Positions 22,552-29,797 of a stretch of DNA of 33,996 nt are shown here, in pieces (positions within the stretch are counted from its first letter, which is position 1; the number at the start of each line of letters is the position of its first letter). This DNA is from Clostridia bacterium (lineage in GTDB: Bacteria; Bacillota; Clostridia; Oscillospirales; CAG-272): NCBI GenBank assembly GCA_017938205.1, contig JAGBCA010000054.1, positions 1 to 33,996 of the forward strand. Direction: 5' to 3'. Below the pieces are notes generated by a model, which saw only the letters and a program-made list of their open reading frames with translations, was not told the DNA's origin and did not search any database. The position numbers were made by a program, and so were the translations under genes.

Positions 22552-23900
22552 ATCTGCTTGCTCATTTCCTTCAAAAGTTGCTTGCCTTCGGCAATGATCT
22601 GCTCGGCAACGCCGGCCTTGAAGCGGGAGCTTCTTGCCTCGTATCCCCCTTCGTCATATGCCTCCTTCATAGGAAAATATCCCTCGTAGCCGTTGGTGCA
22701 GCAGCAGGGCAGAATGAGAGAGTAACCCTCTGCTTCTTTCAGACGGCGGCCAACATTCGTAAAGGGCTCGCCGGGGATGCCGATAAGGGCAACGGGGCCG
22801 ACGGTGATACCGGAAAGCACTGCGGGGAAAGCGGCGGGGCCGTTTTCAAGCAGAACCATTCTGGCCGCCTCGGCTACCACGGTGGTCAGGAGCATGCCCG
22901 TGTAGGGAAGCTCGCTGTCACGTCCTGCCTTGTGAAGGTCGTTAATGCGGCGTGCCTCGGGAATGTCCTTCTTTTTGGGCATATTGGAGGGGAGATTGAC
23001 GATCCTTTGCGCAAAGCGTACGCGGTCGGTATCAACGTATTCAACCTTGTCAAAGGCCTGAAGAACACCGCCCGTGACAACACGTGCAATGTAGCGTGCG
23101 TGACCGTAGCCGCGCGAAACGTCATCGAAATCTATAAACATATCGTTGAGGTCACCGCCCCTCGGATGTACGTTGACGTGGTTGACGTCGCCTTGTGCGC
23201 CGTTGAAGAATATACACCTTGTATTATCGAGCGTCTTTTCCACGGTCGCACGGAGGAGCCCCGGCCAGTCTGCCGAGATCTTGCAGCCGCCCACAACGTC
23301 GGGATGGCTTGCGAAGTTGACAAGGATCAGCGTTTGTGCGCCCTCGCGGTCAAAGCGGAGAACGTTGACACGCTCATCCACGTCACCGATGGGCGCAAGG
23401 ATGTCGGGGTTATTAACACCGGGGTTGGTGCGGATGCTGCCATCCTTCATGCGAAAACGGCGGATGAAGGCAATGTTCGGCGCTTCGCCGACACCGAAGC
23501 CCATCCTGGCGGGCTTCAGATCTTCAAGCGCGAATCGGGCTGCATCCGCGATTTTGTGAAAAACAAAGCGCAGGTACTCTCGCACCTTCTCACTTTCACT
23601 TCCGTCAACAAGATGAGGCGCGGTGTGTGTGTGCGTGGCTGAGATAAAGATCGCATCGGCGGGAACGCCTGTCACCTCGGCAACGTGTGCACGGAAGGCG
23701 CGGGAAAGCTCGGCACGAATCCCCAAGCTGTCCAGATTGATGAGAAGAACGCGGGTGCTGTCGTCGGCAAGCGCGAGGACGTTGATCTCGAGCTCGTCAA
23801 GAATCCCGTCGGCATTGCGCGGAATATAGTAGCCTGCAATGCTGATGCCCATCATAGGGGTGATATTGACGCGGCCGAAGCCGGCCTTTAAGGTGTTCAT
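22548..23900 (-). CDS. Neutral/alkaline ceramidase-fold protein, probable non-ceramidase hydrolase
   Basis: A 450-aa protein resembling the N-terminal zinc domain of neutral/alkaline non-lysosomal ceramidases. Zn ligands appear as H90, H92 and H96 in SATHTHTAPH and H199 in NFASHPDVVG. The ceramidase nucleophile Ser of GDVSPN corresponds here to N240 in NGAQGDVNHVN, so classical ceramide hydrolysis is unlikely. There is no signal peptide and the C-terminal ceramidase domain is absent, unlike secreted ceramidases. Proteins like this occur beside glycan genes in gut bacteria. It follows the Gfo/Idh/MocA gene after 53 bases and overlaps the NagA-like gene, so it should act on the same metabolite, perhaps as a deacylase or lactonase. 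That role is inference. Confidence 0.8.
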   Translation of the reverse strand: MNTLKAGFGRVNITPMMGISIAGYYIPRNADGILDELEINVLALADDSTRVLLINLDSLGIRAELSRAFRAHVAEVTGVPADAIFISATHTHTAPHLVDGSESEKVREYLRFVFHKIADAARFALEDLKPARMGFGVGEAPNIAFIRRFRMKDGSIRTNPGVNNPDILAPIGDVDERVNVLRFDREGAQTLILVNFASHPDVVGGCKISADWPGLLRATVEKTLDNTRCIFFNGAQGDVNHVNVHPRGGDLNDMFIDFDDVSRGYGHARYIARVVTGGVLQAFDKVEYVDTDRVRFAQRIVNLPSNMPKKKDIPEARRINDLHKAGRDSELPYTGMLLTTVVAEAARMVLLENGPAAFPAVLSGITVGPVALIGIPGEPFTNVGRRLKEAEGYSLILPCCCTNGYEGYFPMKEAYDEGGYEARSSRFKAGVAEQIIAEGKQLLKEMSKQI

Positions 23901-23953
23901 GGAAAACCTCCCAAAACATAATTTGTGCGCGGATCTATCGTTTCCTTTTATTT

Positions 23954-24997
23954 TTAAATGCCTCTGAGATCCGCGAGCTTATGGTTCTTTTCCGCGTTGT
24001 AAAGCTCCCAGATCACGCGCAGGCTGCGCAGAGCGCTTCTGCCGTCGGTGATCGGGGTTTTATGATTCAAAACGCAGTCGGTGAAATGTGCGATCTCGTG
24101 CTGCGTCATCTTGCCCGCGTCCTCATCGCGCTTCCAGACAACGGTGTATTTGCGGTTCTTGTTTTCTTCATTGTAGCCGGGGCGATGCTCGCCGTTTTCG
24201 TCATAGACGCGCACCTCACCGCCGGTATGGTCGTATTCGAGCATTCCTTTTTCGCATTGGATCTGGAAATCATAGCCGAGGCGCGTGCCTCTTGCGCCCC
24301 AGGTGGCGCCGTGATAGCCGACCGCGCCGCTTTCAAATCGGAGAATGACGGCGCTCGTGCCCTCTTTTAAGAGCCAGGGCGTGCCGATGCGCGTGCCGAC
24401 GTGCGCACCCTCCACGGGGTTGCCGAGGAAGCGGAGCATCAGGTCGATATAATGACAGCCGTGGCTGAAGAGCTGGCCGCCGCCGAGCCTTGCCGTTGCT
24501 GTCCACGTGCGCTTGTTGAGATCGCAAACGGTGAGCTGCTCGGTCCAGACCGACATCTGCATCACCCTTCCGTATTCGCCCGAATCCACGAGAGCCTTGA
24601 GCGTTTTCACGCCCGGCCAGAAGGGAACGGGATAGGCACACATCAAGGTGAGCCCGCGTGCCTCGCAGGTCTCGATCAGGGAGAGGCACTCCTCCTCGGT
24701 GTTGCAAAGCGGCTTCTCCATCAGGATATGCTTATCGCGCAGGGCGAAAAACATACCGCATTCGTAATGCAGATCGTGGGGCAACGCGATCAGCACGGCA
24801 TCCACCTCGTCCACCATTTCTTTATAATCTGTGTAAACCTTTGGGTGATTGGGAAGCTCTTGGCTCACTCTCTGCGCATTCTCGCGGTCGATATCGCAAA
24901 CGCAGACGATCGCCACGTTGTTTAACATCTGCACGCCCCTCACGTGCGCACCCATCATTTTTCCGCAGCCGATCAGGCCGATCCTTAAACGATCCAT
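23954..24997 (-). CDS. Gfo/Idh/MocA-family oxidoreductase (first gene of the NagA operon)
   Basis: A 347-aa NAD(P)-dependent oxidoreductase. The Rossmann loop GLIGCGKMMGAH, EKP at 94-96 (ILMEKPLCN) and the substrate motif LGGGQLFSHGCHYIDLML are typical. The start ATG 24997 is preferred because AGGAG lies eight bases upstream; the frame open to 25063 crosses the promoter region. It is divergent from the AraC regulator at 25150, whose promoter overlaps this one. Operon order dehydrogenase, ceramidase-fold protein, NagA-like, NagB-like suggests that a sugar is oxidised before or around deacetylation. The substrate itself is not readable from sequence. Confidence 0.88.
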   Translation of the reverse strand: MDRLRIGLIGCGKMMGAHVRGVQMLNNVAIVCVCDIDRENAQRVSQELPNHPKVYTDYKEMVDEVDAVLIALPHDLHYECGMFFALRDKHILMEKPLCNTEEECLSLIETCEARGLTLMCAYPVPFWPGVKTLKALVDSGEYGRVMQMSVWTEQLTVCDLNKRTWTATARLGGGQLFSHGCHYIDLMLRFLGNPVEGAHVGTRIGTPWLLKEGTSAVILRFESGAVGYHGATWGARGTRLGYDFQIQCEKGMLEYDHTGGEVRVYDENGEHRPGYNEENKNRKYTVVWKRDEDAGKMTQHEIAHFTDCVLNHKTPITDGRSALRSLRVIWELYNAEKNHKLADLRGI

Positions 24998-25015
24998 CTT
25001 TTTTCTCCTTTTTCG

Positions 25016-25044
25016 TTGACAAGCTTTGTTTGATATGTTATACT
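25016..25044 (+). promoter_or_regulatory. Promoter of the AraC gene at 25150
   Basis: TTGACA (25016-25021), 17 bases, TATACT (25039-25044) with TG upstream, giving a leader of about 100 bases. A tandem ATATCCAT-type repeat (CATATCCATATATCCATT) follows at 25048-25064 and may be a regulator half-site pair. Confidence 0.7.
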
Positions 25045-25061
25045 GACATATCCATATATCC

Positions 25062-25070
25062 ATTTTAGCA
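25062..25070 (-). promoter_or_regulatory. Extended -10 for the NagA-type operon
   Basis: TGCTAAAAT on the minus strand with no clear -35, overlapping the start region of the divergent AraC promoter. The overlap implies mutual influence between the two directions. Confidence 0.45.
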
Positions 25071-25149
25071 CACGAAAAGGCGCTTGTATTTACATAAATA
25101 GGGCAAAAATTTGCACGATCGGGCGTTTTTTTGAAAAGGGGAAGGGTTT

Positions 25150-25974
25150 ATGATATACGAAATGACGGAGCTTGCCGATGCGATACGGATCGATGGCATT
25201 TGTACGGTGCTGAAGGCGGATTATATGAAAAACGGCGGCGTTGGCGAATCGCACGATTTTCCCGAGCTTATGTATTGCGCGCGCGGTGAGCATTGGGGCG
25301 TGCGGGACGGCGTGGATATTTTTTTCCGAGAGGGGGAGATGACGCTGATCGCTCCCGGCACCTTTCATAAAAAGAAAAAGCCCTCCGATTGCGAGGGCTG
25401 GATCATCAGCTTTGCCTCGCGCTCGCCGATGCTGGAGGGGCTTTACAATCAAACGATCGCTTTGACGGGCGAGGAGAGGGAGGAGCTTGCCGCGGTTTTT
25501 TCATTGGGGCTTCGCTGCTTTCAAAGAAAGCCGCAGGGCGGTATGGCGGTTTCTCCCGAGGCGGACGTCTATATGCTGACGGGCCTTAAAAAGCGGCTGG
25601 AGCTTTTTCTTCTCGGGCTGCACCGCCGCTACGGAAGGGAGGTCGCGGAGGAGAAGCGGCAGGAGATCGCGGAGGTGGCGCGCGTTTGCATCCTTCTTTC
25701 CGAGCATATTGCGGAAAATCTCACCGTGGAGCAGATCGCCGCCCTTGCCAATATCTCGGTTTCCAAATTAAAGCGGCTGTTTCGGGAAAAGGGCGGCGTG
25801 CTTCACGCCTTTATCCGCATGAAGGTGGAGCGAGCGAAGGGAATGATCCGCGCGGGGCAAATGAATTTTTCCGAGATCGCGGAGGCGCTCGGCTTTGCCT
25901 CTCTCCATTATTTTTCGCGCACCTTCAGGTCTGTCACGGGGATCTCGCCGTCGCAGTATCGAAAAATTTTGTAA
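25150..25974 (+). CDS. AraC-family transcriptional regulator
   Basis: A 274-aa regulator. The N-terminal cupin-like sensor spans roughly residues 15-110 (HDFPELMYCARGEHWGV and LIAPGTFHKKKKPSDCEG). The C-terminal AraC double helix-turn-helix begins near 175 (NLTVEQIAALANISVSKLKR, then MNFSEIAEALGFASLHYFSR) and ends VTGISPSQYRKIL. The ATG at 25150 follows a GGGGAAGGG ribosome site. It is divergent from the dehydrogenase/ceramidase-fold/NagA/NagB operon and almost certainly controls it, sensing a sugar pathway intermediate by analogy with other AraC catabolic regulators. A terminator follows. Confidence 0.88.
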   Translation: MIYEMTELADAIRIDGICTVLKADYMKNGGVGESHDFPELMYCARGEHWGVRDGVDIFFREGEMTLIAPGTFHKKKKPSDCEGWIISFASRSPMLEGLYNQTIALTGEEREELAAVFSLGLRCFQRKPQGGMAVSPEADVYMLTGLKKRLELFLLGLHRRYGREVAEEKRQEIAEVARVCILLSEHIAENLTVEQIAALANISVSKLKRLFREKGGVLHAFIRMKVERAKGMIRAGQMNFSEIAEALGFASLHYFSRTFRSVTGISPSQYRKIL

Positions 25975-25981
25975 AAATAGA

Positions 25982-26032
25982 GGATGGGGATGGCGCCTCC
26001 CCGCGCAATTTTCGCGTGGGATCCCCCTATCC
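25982..26032. repeat. Nested palindromic element
   Basis: GGATGGGGAT (25982-25991) faces ATCCCCxTATCC (26021-26032), and inside it TCCCCGCG faces CGCGTGGGA around AATTTT. Both arms of this REP-like hairpin lie between the AraC gene and its terminator. Confidence 0.4.
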
Positions 26033-26045
26033 CCTTAACGCATTC

Positions 26046-26091
26046 GAGGGTAGCTCAAGTTTTTAAAGCTTGAGCTACCCTCATCCTTTTT
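26046..26091 (+). terminator. Terminator of the AraC gene at 25150
   Basis: GAGGGTAGCTCAAG (26046-26059) and CTTGAGCTACCCTC (26069-26082) pair perfectly for 14 bases, followed by ATCCTTTTT. The opposite strand has no T tail, so it serves the plus strand. Confidence 0.8.
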
Positions 26092-26109
26092 GTATTATAA
26101 TGAAAGAAT

Positions 26110-27099
26110 TCATTCAAACGCATCCTCTGAAAGCGTGAGCGCCTCGGTGAGGGCTTGTTCCATTTCGGCATAAGTGGAAGCCGTGTGGATCTTTGCGCGC
26201 AGGGAGGCGGCACCGCGCTGGCCCTTTAAGTAAGCGGAGATCTGCTTGCGCCCCTCTGTTACGGCAAGAGCCTCGCCCTTTTGCGTGATGGAGAGGGAGA
26301 GCTGCAAAAGCGCGGCCTCGATGTGATCCTTTGCGCTTGGCGGCGTATAGAGGCGGCCTTCCAATGCGGCCGCGATCTCAGCGAAGAGAAAAGGGTTTCC
26401 AACCGCGCCTCTTGCGATCATAAGACCGTCTGCTCCCGTTTCGTTTTTCATGGCGATCGCATCGGCGGCGGTGTAGATATCTCCGTTTGCAATAACGGGT
26501 ATTTGCACACTGTTCTTTACATTTTTGATGATCTCACGGTCGGCAAGGCCGGAATACATCTGCGTTCGGGTGCGCCCATGCACAGCAATGAGCGATGCCC
26601 CTGCGGCCTCTGCGGCCTTGGCACATTCCACGGCATTTCTGTGCTTTTCATCGATGCCGGCGCGGAGCTTTACGGTTACGGGGATGCGGATCGCTTTTTT
26701 TACGGCGGAAACGATATCAAAAATAAGAGAGGGGCTTGCCATCAAGGCACTCCCCTCGCCGTTGCCGAAGATCTTCGGCACGGGACACCCCATATTGATA
26801 TCGATGGCCGCAGGCGCGGCGCCGCCGCCCGCACCCTCGGAAAGCATCCTCGCCGCCTCGGCCATCACGGCAGGCTCGCTGCCGAAGATCTGAATGGCAC
26901 AGGGGCTTTGACTTTCGGGGAAGTAGGCAAGCGCGCAGGTCTTCTTGTCGTTATGAAGCACCGCCTTGGCGCTGACCATCTCCGTCACCAGATATTCCGC
27001 ACCCATCCGCTTGCAGATCTCGCGCATACCGTAGTCGGTATAGCCCGCCATCGGCCCGAGAAAGAGGCCGTGGCGGAGCGTATGGTTTCCTATCTTCAT
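26110..27099 (-). CDS. dusB: tRNA-dihydrouridine synthase
   Basis: A 329-aa FMN enzyme that reduces uridine to dihydrouridine in tRNA. Expected motifs are present: GPMAGYTDYGMRE at the start, INMGCPVPKIFG with catalytic C105, VKLRAG with K144, VHGRTRTQMYSG with H174, and IARGAVGNPFLF near the phosphate site. Length and C-terminal helical domain are normal for DusB. The start is ATG 27099 with only a weak ribosome site, 25 bases after the nrdD stop on the same strand, so it is probably cotranscribed with nrdD and translated by readthrough coupling. DusB is the usual Bacillota name; the exact Dus subtype is less certain. Confidence 0.88.
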   Translation of the reverse strand: MKIGNHTLRHGLFLGPMAGYTDYGMREICKRMGAEYLVTEMVSAKAVLHNDKKTCALAYFPESQSPCAIQIFGSEPAVMAEAARMLSEGAGGGAAPAAIDINMGCPVPKIFGNGEGSALMASPSLIFDIVSAVKKAIRIPVTVKLRAGIDEKHRNAVECAKAAEAAGASLIAVHGRTRTQMYSGLADREIIKNVKNSVQIPVIANGDIYTAADAIAMKNETGADGLMIARGAVGNPFLFAEIAAALEGRLYTPPSAKDHIEAALLQLSLSITQKGEALAVTEGRKQISAYLKGQRGAASLRAKIHTASTYAEMEQALTEALTLSEDAFE

Positions 27100-27124
27100 A
27101 AGGTGAGTCTTTCTTTTTTGTGCA

Positions 27125-29299
27125 TTACAGATGCAGAACTCTGTCCTTGATCTCGGAGGTTCTGCCCTGGTTCCAATACTGCGTGCCGATATAGCCGCAG
27201 GTTCTTCTCGCTACGTTCATCTTCGCCTGATCGCGGTTTTTGCAGTTCGGGCATTCCCAAACGAGCTTTCCGTCCTCATCCTCGCAGATGGCGATCTCGC
27301 CGTCATAGCCGCAAACCTGGCAATAGTCGCTCTTGGTGTTCAGCTCGGCATACATGATATTATCGTAGATAAACTGCATCACGCCGAGAACCGCCTCGAT
27401 GTTGTTCTGCATATCGGGCACCTCCACGTAGGAGATCGCGCCGCCGGGCGAGAGCGCCTGGAATTTTGCTTCAAGGGTGAGCTTGTCGAAGGCATCGATC
27501 GGCTCGGTCACGTGCACGTGATAGGAGTTGGTGATATAGTTGCGGTCGGTCACGCCGGGAACCATGCCGAAGCGCTTCTGCAGGCACTTTGCAAACTTGT
27601 AGGTCGTGCTCTCCAGGGGCGTTCCGTAAAGAGAATAATCGATATTCTCAGCCGCCTTCCACTTTGCGGTGTATTCGTTGAGCTTCTTCATGATCTCAAG
27701 GCCGAGCGCTTCTCCTTCGGGCTCGGTGAGCTTCTTGCCGTTCAGGGCGTAAACGCACTCCCAAAGGCCTGCATAGCCAAGAGATAGGGTGGAATATCCG
27801 CCGTGCAGATACTTGTCGATGGTCTCACCCTTGGCAAGACGCGTCAGCGCGCCGTACTGCCAGAGGATGGGAGCGGCATCCGAGAGCGTACCGCTCAGAC
27901 GCTCGTGGCGGCACTGCAGTGCCTTGTGGCAGATCTCCATTCTCTCGTCGAATACCTGCCAGAATTTTTCCATATTTCCTTCCGCCGAAAGGCCGATGTC
28001 CACAAGGTTTACGGTAACAACGCCCTGGTTGAAGCGGCCGTAATACTTCGGCTTTCCGTCCTCGTCGATATAGGGCGTGAGGAAGGAGCGGCAGCCCATG
28101 CAGGTGTAGCAATGCCCCTGCCCGTTCTTATCGATCTTGGAGCGGAGCATGATCTTTTCGGAGATATAGTCGGGCACCATGCGCTTGGCGGTGCATTTTG
28201 CCGCAAGCTCGGTAAGATAATAATACTTGGAATCGGGAGTAACGTTCTGCTCCTCCAAAACGTAGATCAGCTTCGGGAACGCAGGCGTGATCCAAACACC
28301 CGCCTCGTTCTTCACACCGCGGTAGCGCTGGGTCAGCGTTTCCTCGATGATCATGGCAAGATCGGCCTTCTCCTGCTCGTTCTTTGCCTCGCCGAGGTAC
28401 ATGAATACGGTGATAAAGGGAGCCTGGCCGTTCGTTGTCAGAAGCGTTACGACCTGATACTGAATGCACTGAACGCCCTTGCGCACCTCGTCACGCAGTC
28501 TTTCCTCGGTGATGGAGGCGATGAGCTTTTCGTCCGTCACGCCGGCGCGGCCAAGCTCGTCCTTCACCTGGGCGGTGATCTTCTCGCGGCTGATCTGCAC
28601 GAAGGGTGCAAGATGCGTAAGGCTGATGGACTGACCGCCGTACTGGTTGGATGCAACCTGCGCGATGATCTGCGTTGCAATGTTGCAAGCGGTGGAGAAG
28701 CTGTGGGGCTTCTCGATCATCGTGCCGCTGATCACGGTACCGTTCTGGAGCATATCCTCGAGGTTGACGAGGTCGCAGTTGTGCATATGCTGTGCGAAAT
28801 AATCGCTGTCGTGGAAATGGATGAGCCCCTCCTCGTGTGCCTTCACAACGTCCTCGGGAAGAAGCAGACGGCGCGTGATGTCCTTCGATACCTCACCTGC
28901 CATGTAATCTCTCTGCACGGAGTTTACGGTGGGATTCTTGTTCGCGTTTTCCTGCTTGACCTCCTCGTTGTTGCACTCGATCAGCGAGAGGATCTTCTCG
29001 TCCGTCGTATTGGAGCGGCGCACGAGCGCGCGCTTATAACGATAGGTGATATAGGCCTTGGCGAGCACGTAGGCGCCCTTTGCCATCAGCTCGGTCTCAA
29101 CGAGGTCCTGCACCTCCTCCACGCTGACGGAGCGATGCAGCCTTGCACACTGCTCCTCTACGCGCAGGGCAATTGCCTCAATTTCGGAATCGGTGATCCT
29201 CTCGTATTCTTCAACGGCATCGTTTGCTTTTGCGATCGCGGCGGAGATCTTGGATCTTGTGAAGATCGTTTCCGAACCGTTTCTCTTGATCAGCTTCAT
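27125..29299 (-). CDS. nrdD: Anaerobic ribonucleoside-triphosphate reductase (class III)
   Basis: A 724-aa glycyl-radical enzyme making deoxyribonucleotides without oxygen. Residues 1-90 are the ATP-cone allosteric domain (MKLIKRNGSETIFTRSKIS). The catalytic part includes CYTCMGCRSF and the loop residues of the 10-stranded barrel. A zinc ribbon of two CxxC pairs follows (CQVCGYDG, CPNCKN), and the C-terminal radical site is RTCGYIG with glycine near 702. The ATG at 29299 is preceded by AAAGGAAAGG. The activating enzyme NrdG, usually next to nrdD, is not in this window; dusB follows instead. Regulation is readable: a promoter with two NrdR boxes and a structured leader, listed separately. Confidence 0.95.
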   Translation of the reverse strand: MKLIKRNGSETIFTRSKISAAIAKANDAVEEYERITDSEIEAIALRVEEQCARLHRSVSVEEVQDLVETELMAKGAYVLAKAYITYRYKRALVRRSNTTDEKILSLIECNNEEVKQENANKNPTVNSVQRDYMAGEVSKDITRRLLLPEDVVKAHEEGLIHFHDSDYFAQHMHNCDLVNLEDMLQNGTVISGTMIEKPHSFSTACNIATQIIAQVASNQYGGQSISLTHLAPFVQISREKITAQVKDELGRAGVTDEKLIASITEERLRDEVRKGVQCIQYQVVTLLTTNGQAPFITVFMYLGEAKNEQEKADLAMIIEETLTQRYRGVKNEAGVWITPAFPKLIYVLEEQNVTPDSKYYYLTELAAKCTAKRMVPDYISEKIMLRSKIDKNGQGHCYTCMGCRSFLTPYIDEDGKPKYYGRFNQGVVTVNLVDIGLSAEGNMEKFWQVFDERMEICHKALQCRHERLSGTLSDAAPILWQYGALTRLAKGETIDKYLHGGYSTLSLGYAGLWECVYALNGKKLTEPEGEALGLEIMKKLNEYTAKWKAAENIDYSLYGTPLESTTYKFAKCLQKRFGMVPGVTDRNYITNSYHVHVTEPIDAFDKLTLEAKFQALSPGGAISYVEVPDMQNNIEAVLGVMQFIYDNIMYAELNTKSDYCQVCGYDGEIAICEDEDGKLVWECPNCKNRDQAKMNVARRTCGYIGTQYWNQGRTSEIKDRVLHL

Positions 29300-29352
29300 G
29301 ATTTTTTTCCTTTCCTTTTCTTTCTTTAATCGGATGCAATTTGCATGAGGCG

Positions 29353-29441
29353 AAAAAAGGGCGAAAGTTTCCTTTCACCACTTCGCTTTTTCTATGTGAG
29401 CCGGGCGAAATTCGGCTTTCGCCACCTGCCGAGCCCGACTC
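29353..29441 (-). promoter_or_regulatory. Structured nrdD leader with attenuator-like alternatives
   Basis: Read 5' to 3' on the minus strand, the leader forms a 9-bp stem GAGUCGGGC/GCCCGGCUC (29433-29441 and 29398-29406) with an inner UCGGC/GCCGA stem. A terminator-like hairpin GGUGAAAG-GAAA-CUUUCGCC (29360-29379) with six U (29353-29358) follows. The GGCGAAAG inside the first stem (29416-29423) is exactly complementary to CUUUCGCC of the terminator arm, so an antiterminator can form instead. Family not recognised: it does not match the cobalamin, THF or other named classes I could recall. Confidence 0.5.
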
Positions 29442-29486
29442 CTTTTTGTCTTTGCCGCATACATTTGCTATTTTGTATGTGCATCT

Positions 29487-29516
29487 ATTATACACCATAT
29501 CTTGTGCTTTTGTCAA
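29487..29516 (-). promoter_or_regulatory. nrdD promoter
   Basis: On the minus strand TTGACA (29511-29516), an 18-base spacer and TATAAT (29487-29492), a consensus pair. An RNA would begin near 29480, giving a leader of about 180 bases. Confidence 0.8.
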
Positions 29517-29539
29517 GAGAAAAAAACTATATATTGTGT
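29492..29539 (-). promoter_or_regulatory. Two NrdR boxes over the nrdD promoter
   Basis: Box A ACACCATATCTTGTGC (29492-29507) lies in the promoter spacer. Box B (29524-29539) reads AAACTATATATTGTGT on the plus strand, close to the NrdR consensus ACACwATATATwGTGT. Their starts are 32 bases apart, about three helical turns, the normal spacing for NrdR, which represses RNR genes when dATP is high. No nrdR gene is in the window. Confidence 0.75.
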
Positions 29540-29797
29540 TTTTGGCGTTTTGAACAAAAAGAGCCGTTGCTTTTCTCCCTTTTGCCGAAAGAACGCAAAA
29601 AAGCCCGTTTGGCGGTCGCGGCTCACGCTGCTGAGAAAAAGGGTTGCGCGCCTTGTAAAAAACAAAGATCGAGGGGATTTTCGGGGGATACGCACGTTTT
29701 GACAAAAGGTTTAAAAAAAATTCGCAAGTTTCATAAAAAATATTTATATTTCTCTATTATAATTATCCTGTAATAATATCGAAAAAAGGAAAACGCA
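29540..29797. other. AT-rich intergenic region before the ABC exporter gene
   Basis: No gene is seen. It contains a TATAAT (29758-29763) as a possible -10 of the exporter gene, without a good -35 at the right distance, and a distant TTGACA at 29699. AAGGA precedes the exporter start codon. A short ORF crossing 29345-29773 has no ribosome site or recognisable protein. Confidence 0.4.

Noticed and set aside
22548-23900. True secreted ceramidase
   Set aside because: No signal peptide, no C-terminal domain and Asn in place of the nucleophilic Ser.
27803-29329. 508-aa open frame on the plus strand opposite nrdD
   Set aside because: It mirrors the nrdD coding frame in GC-rich DNA, has no recognisable domain or ribosome site, and nrdD itself is certain.
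29353-29441. nrdD leader as a cobalamin riboswitch
   Set aside because: Class III RNR does not need B12, and the expected conserved B12-box and core segments are not present.
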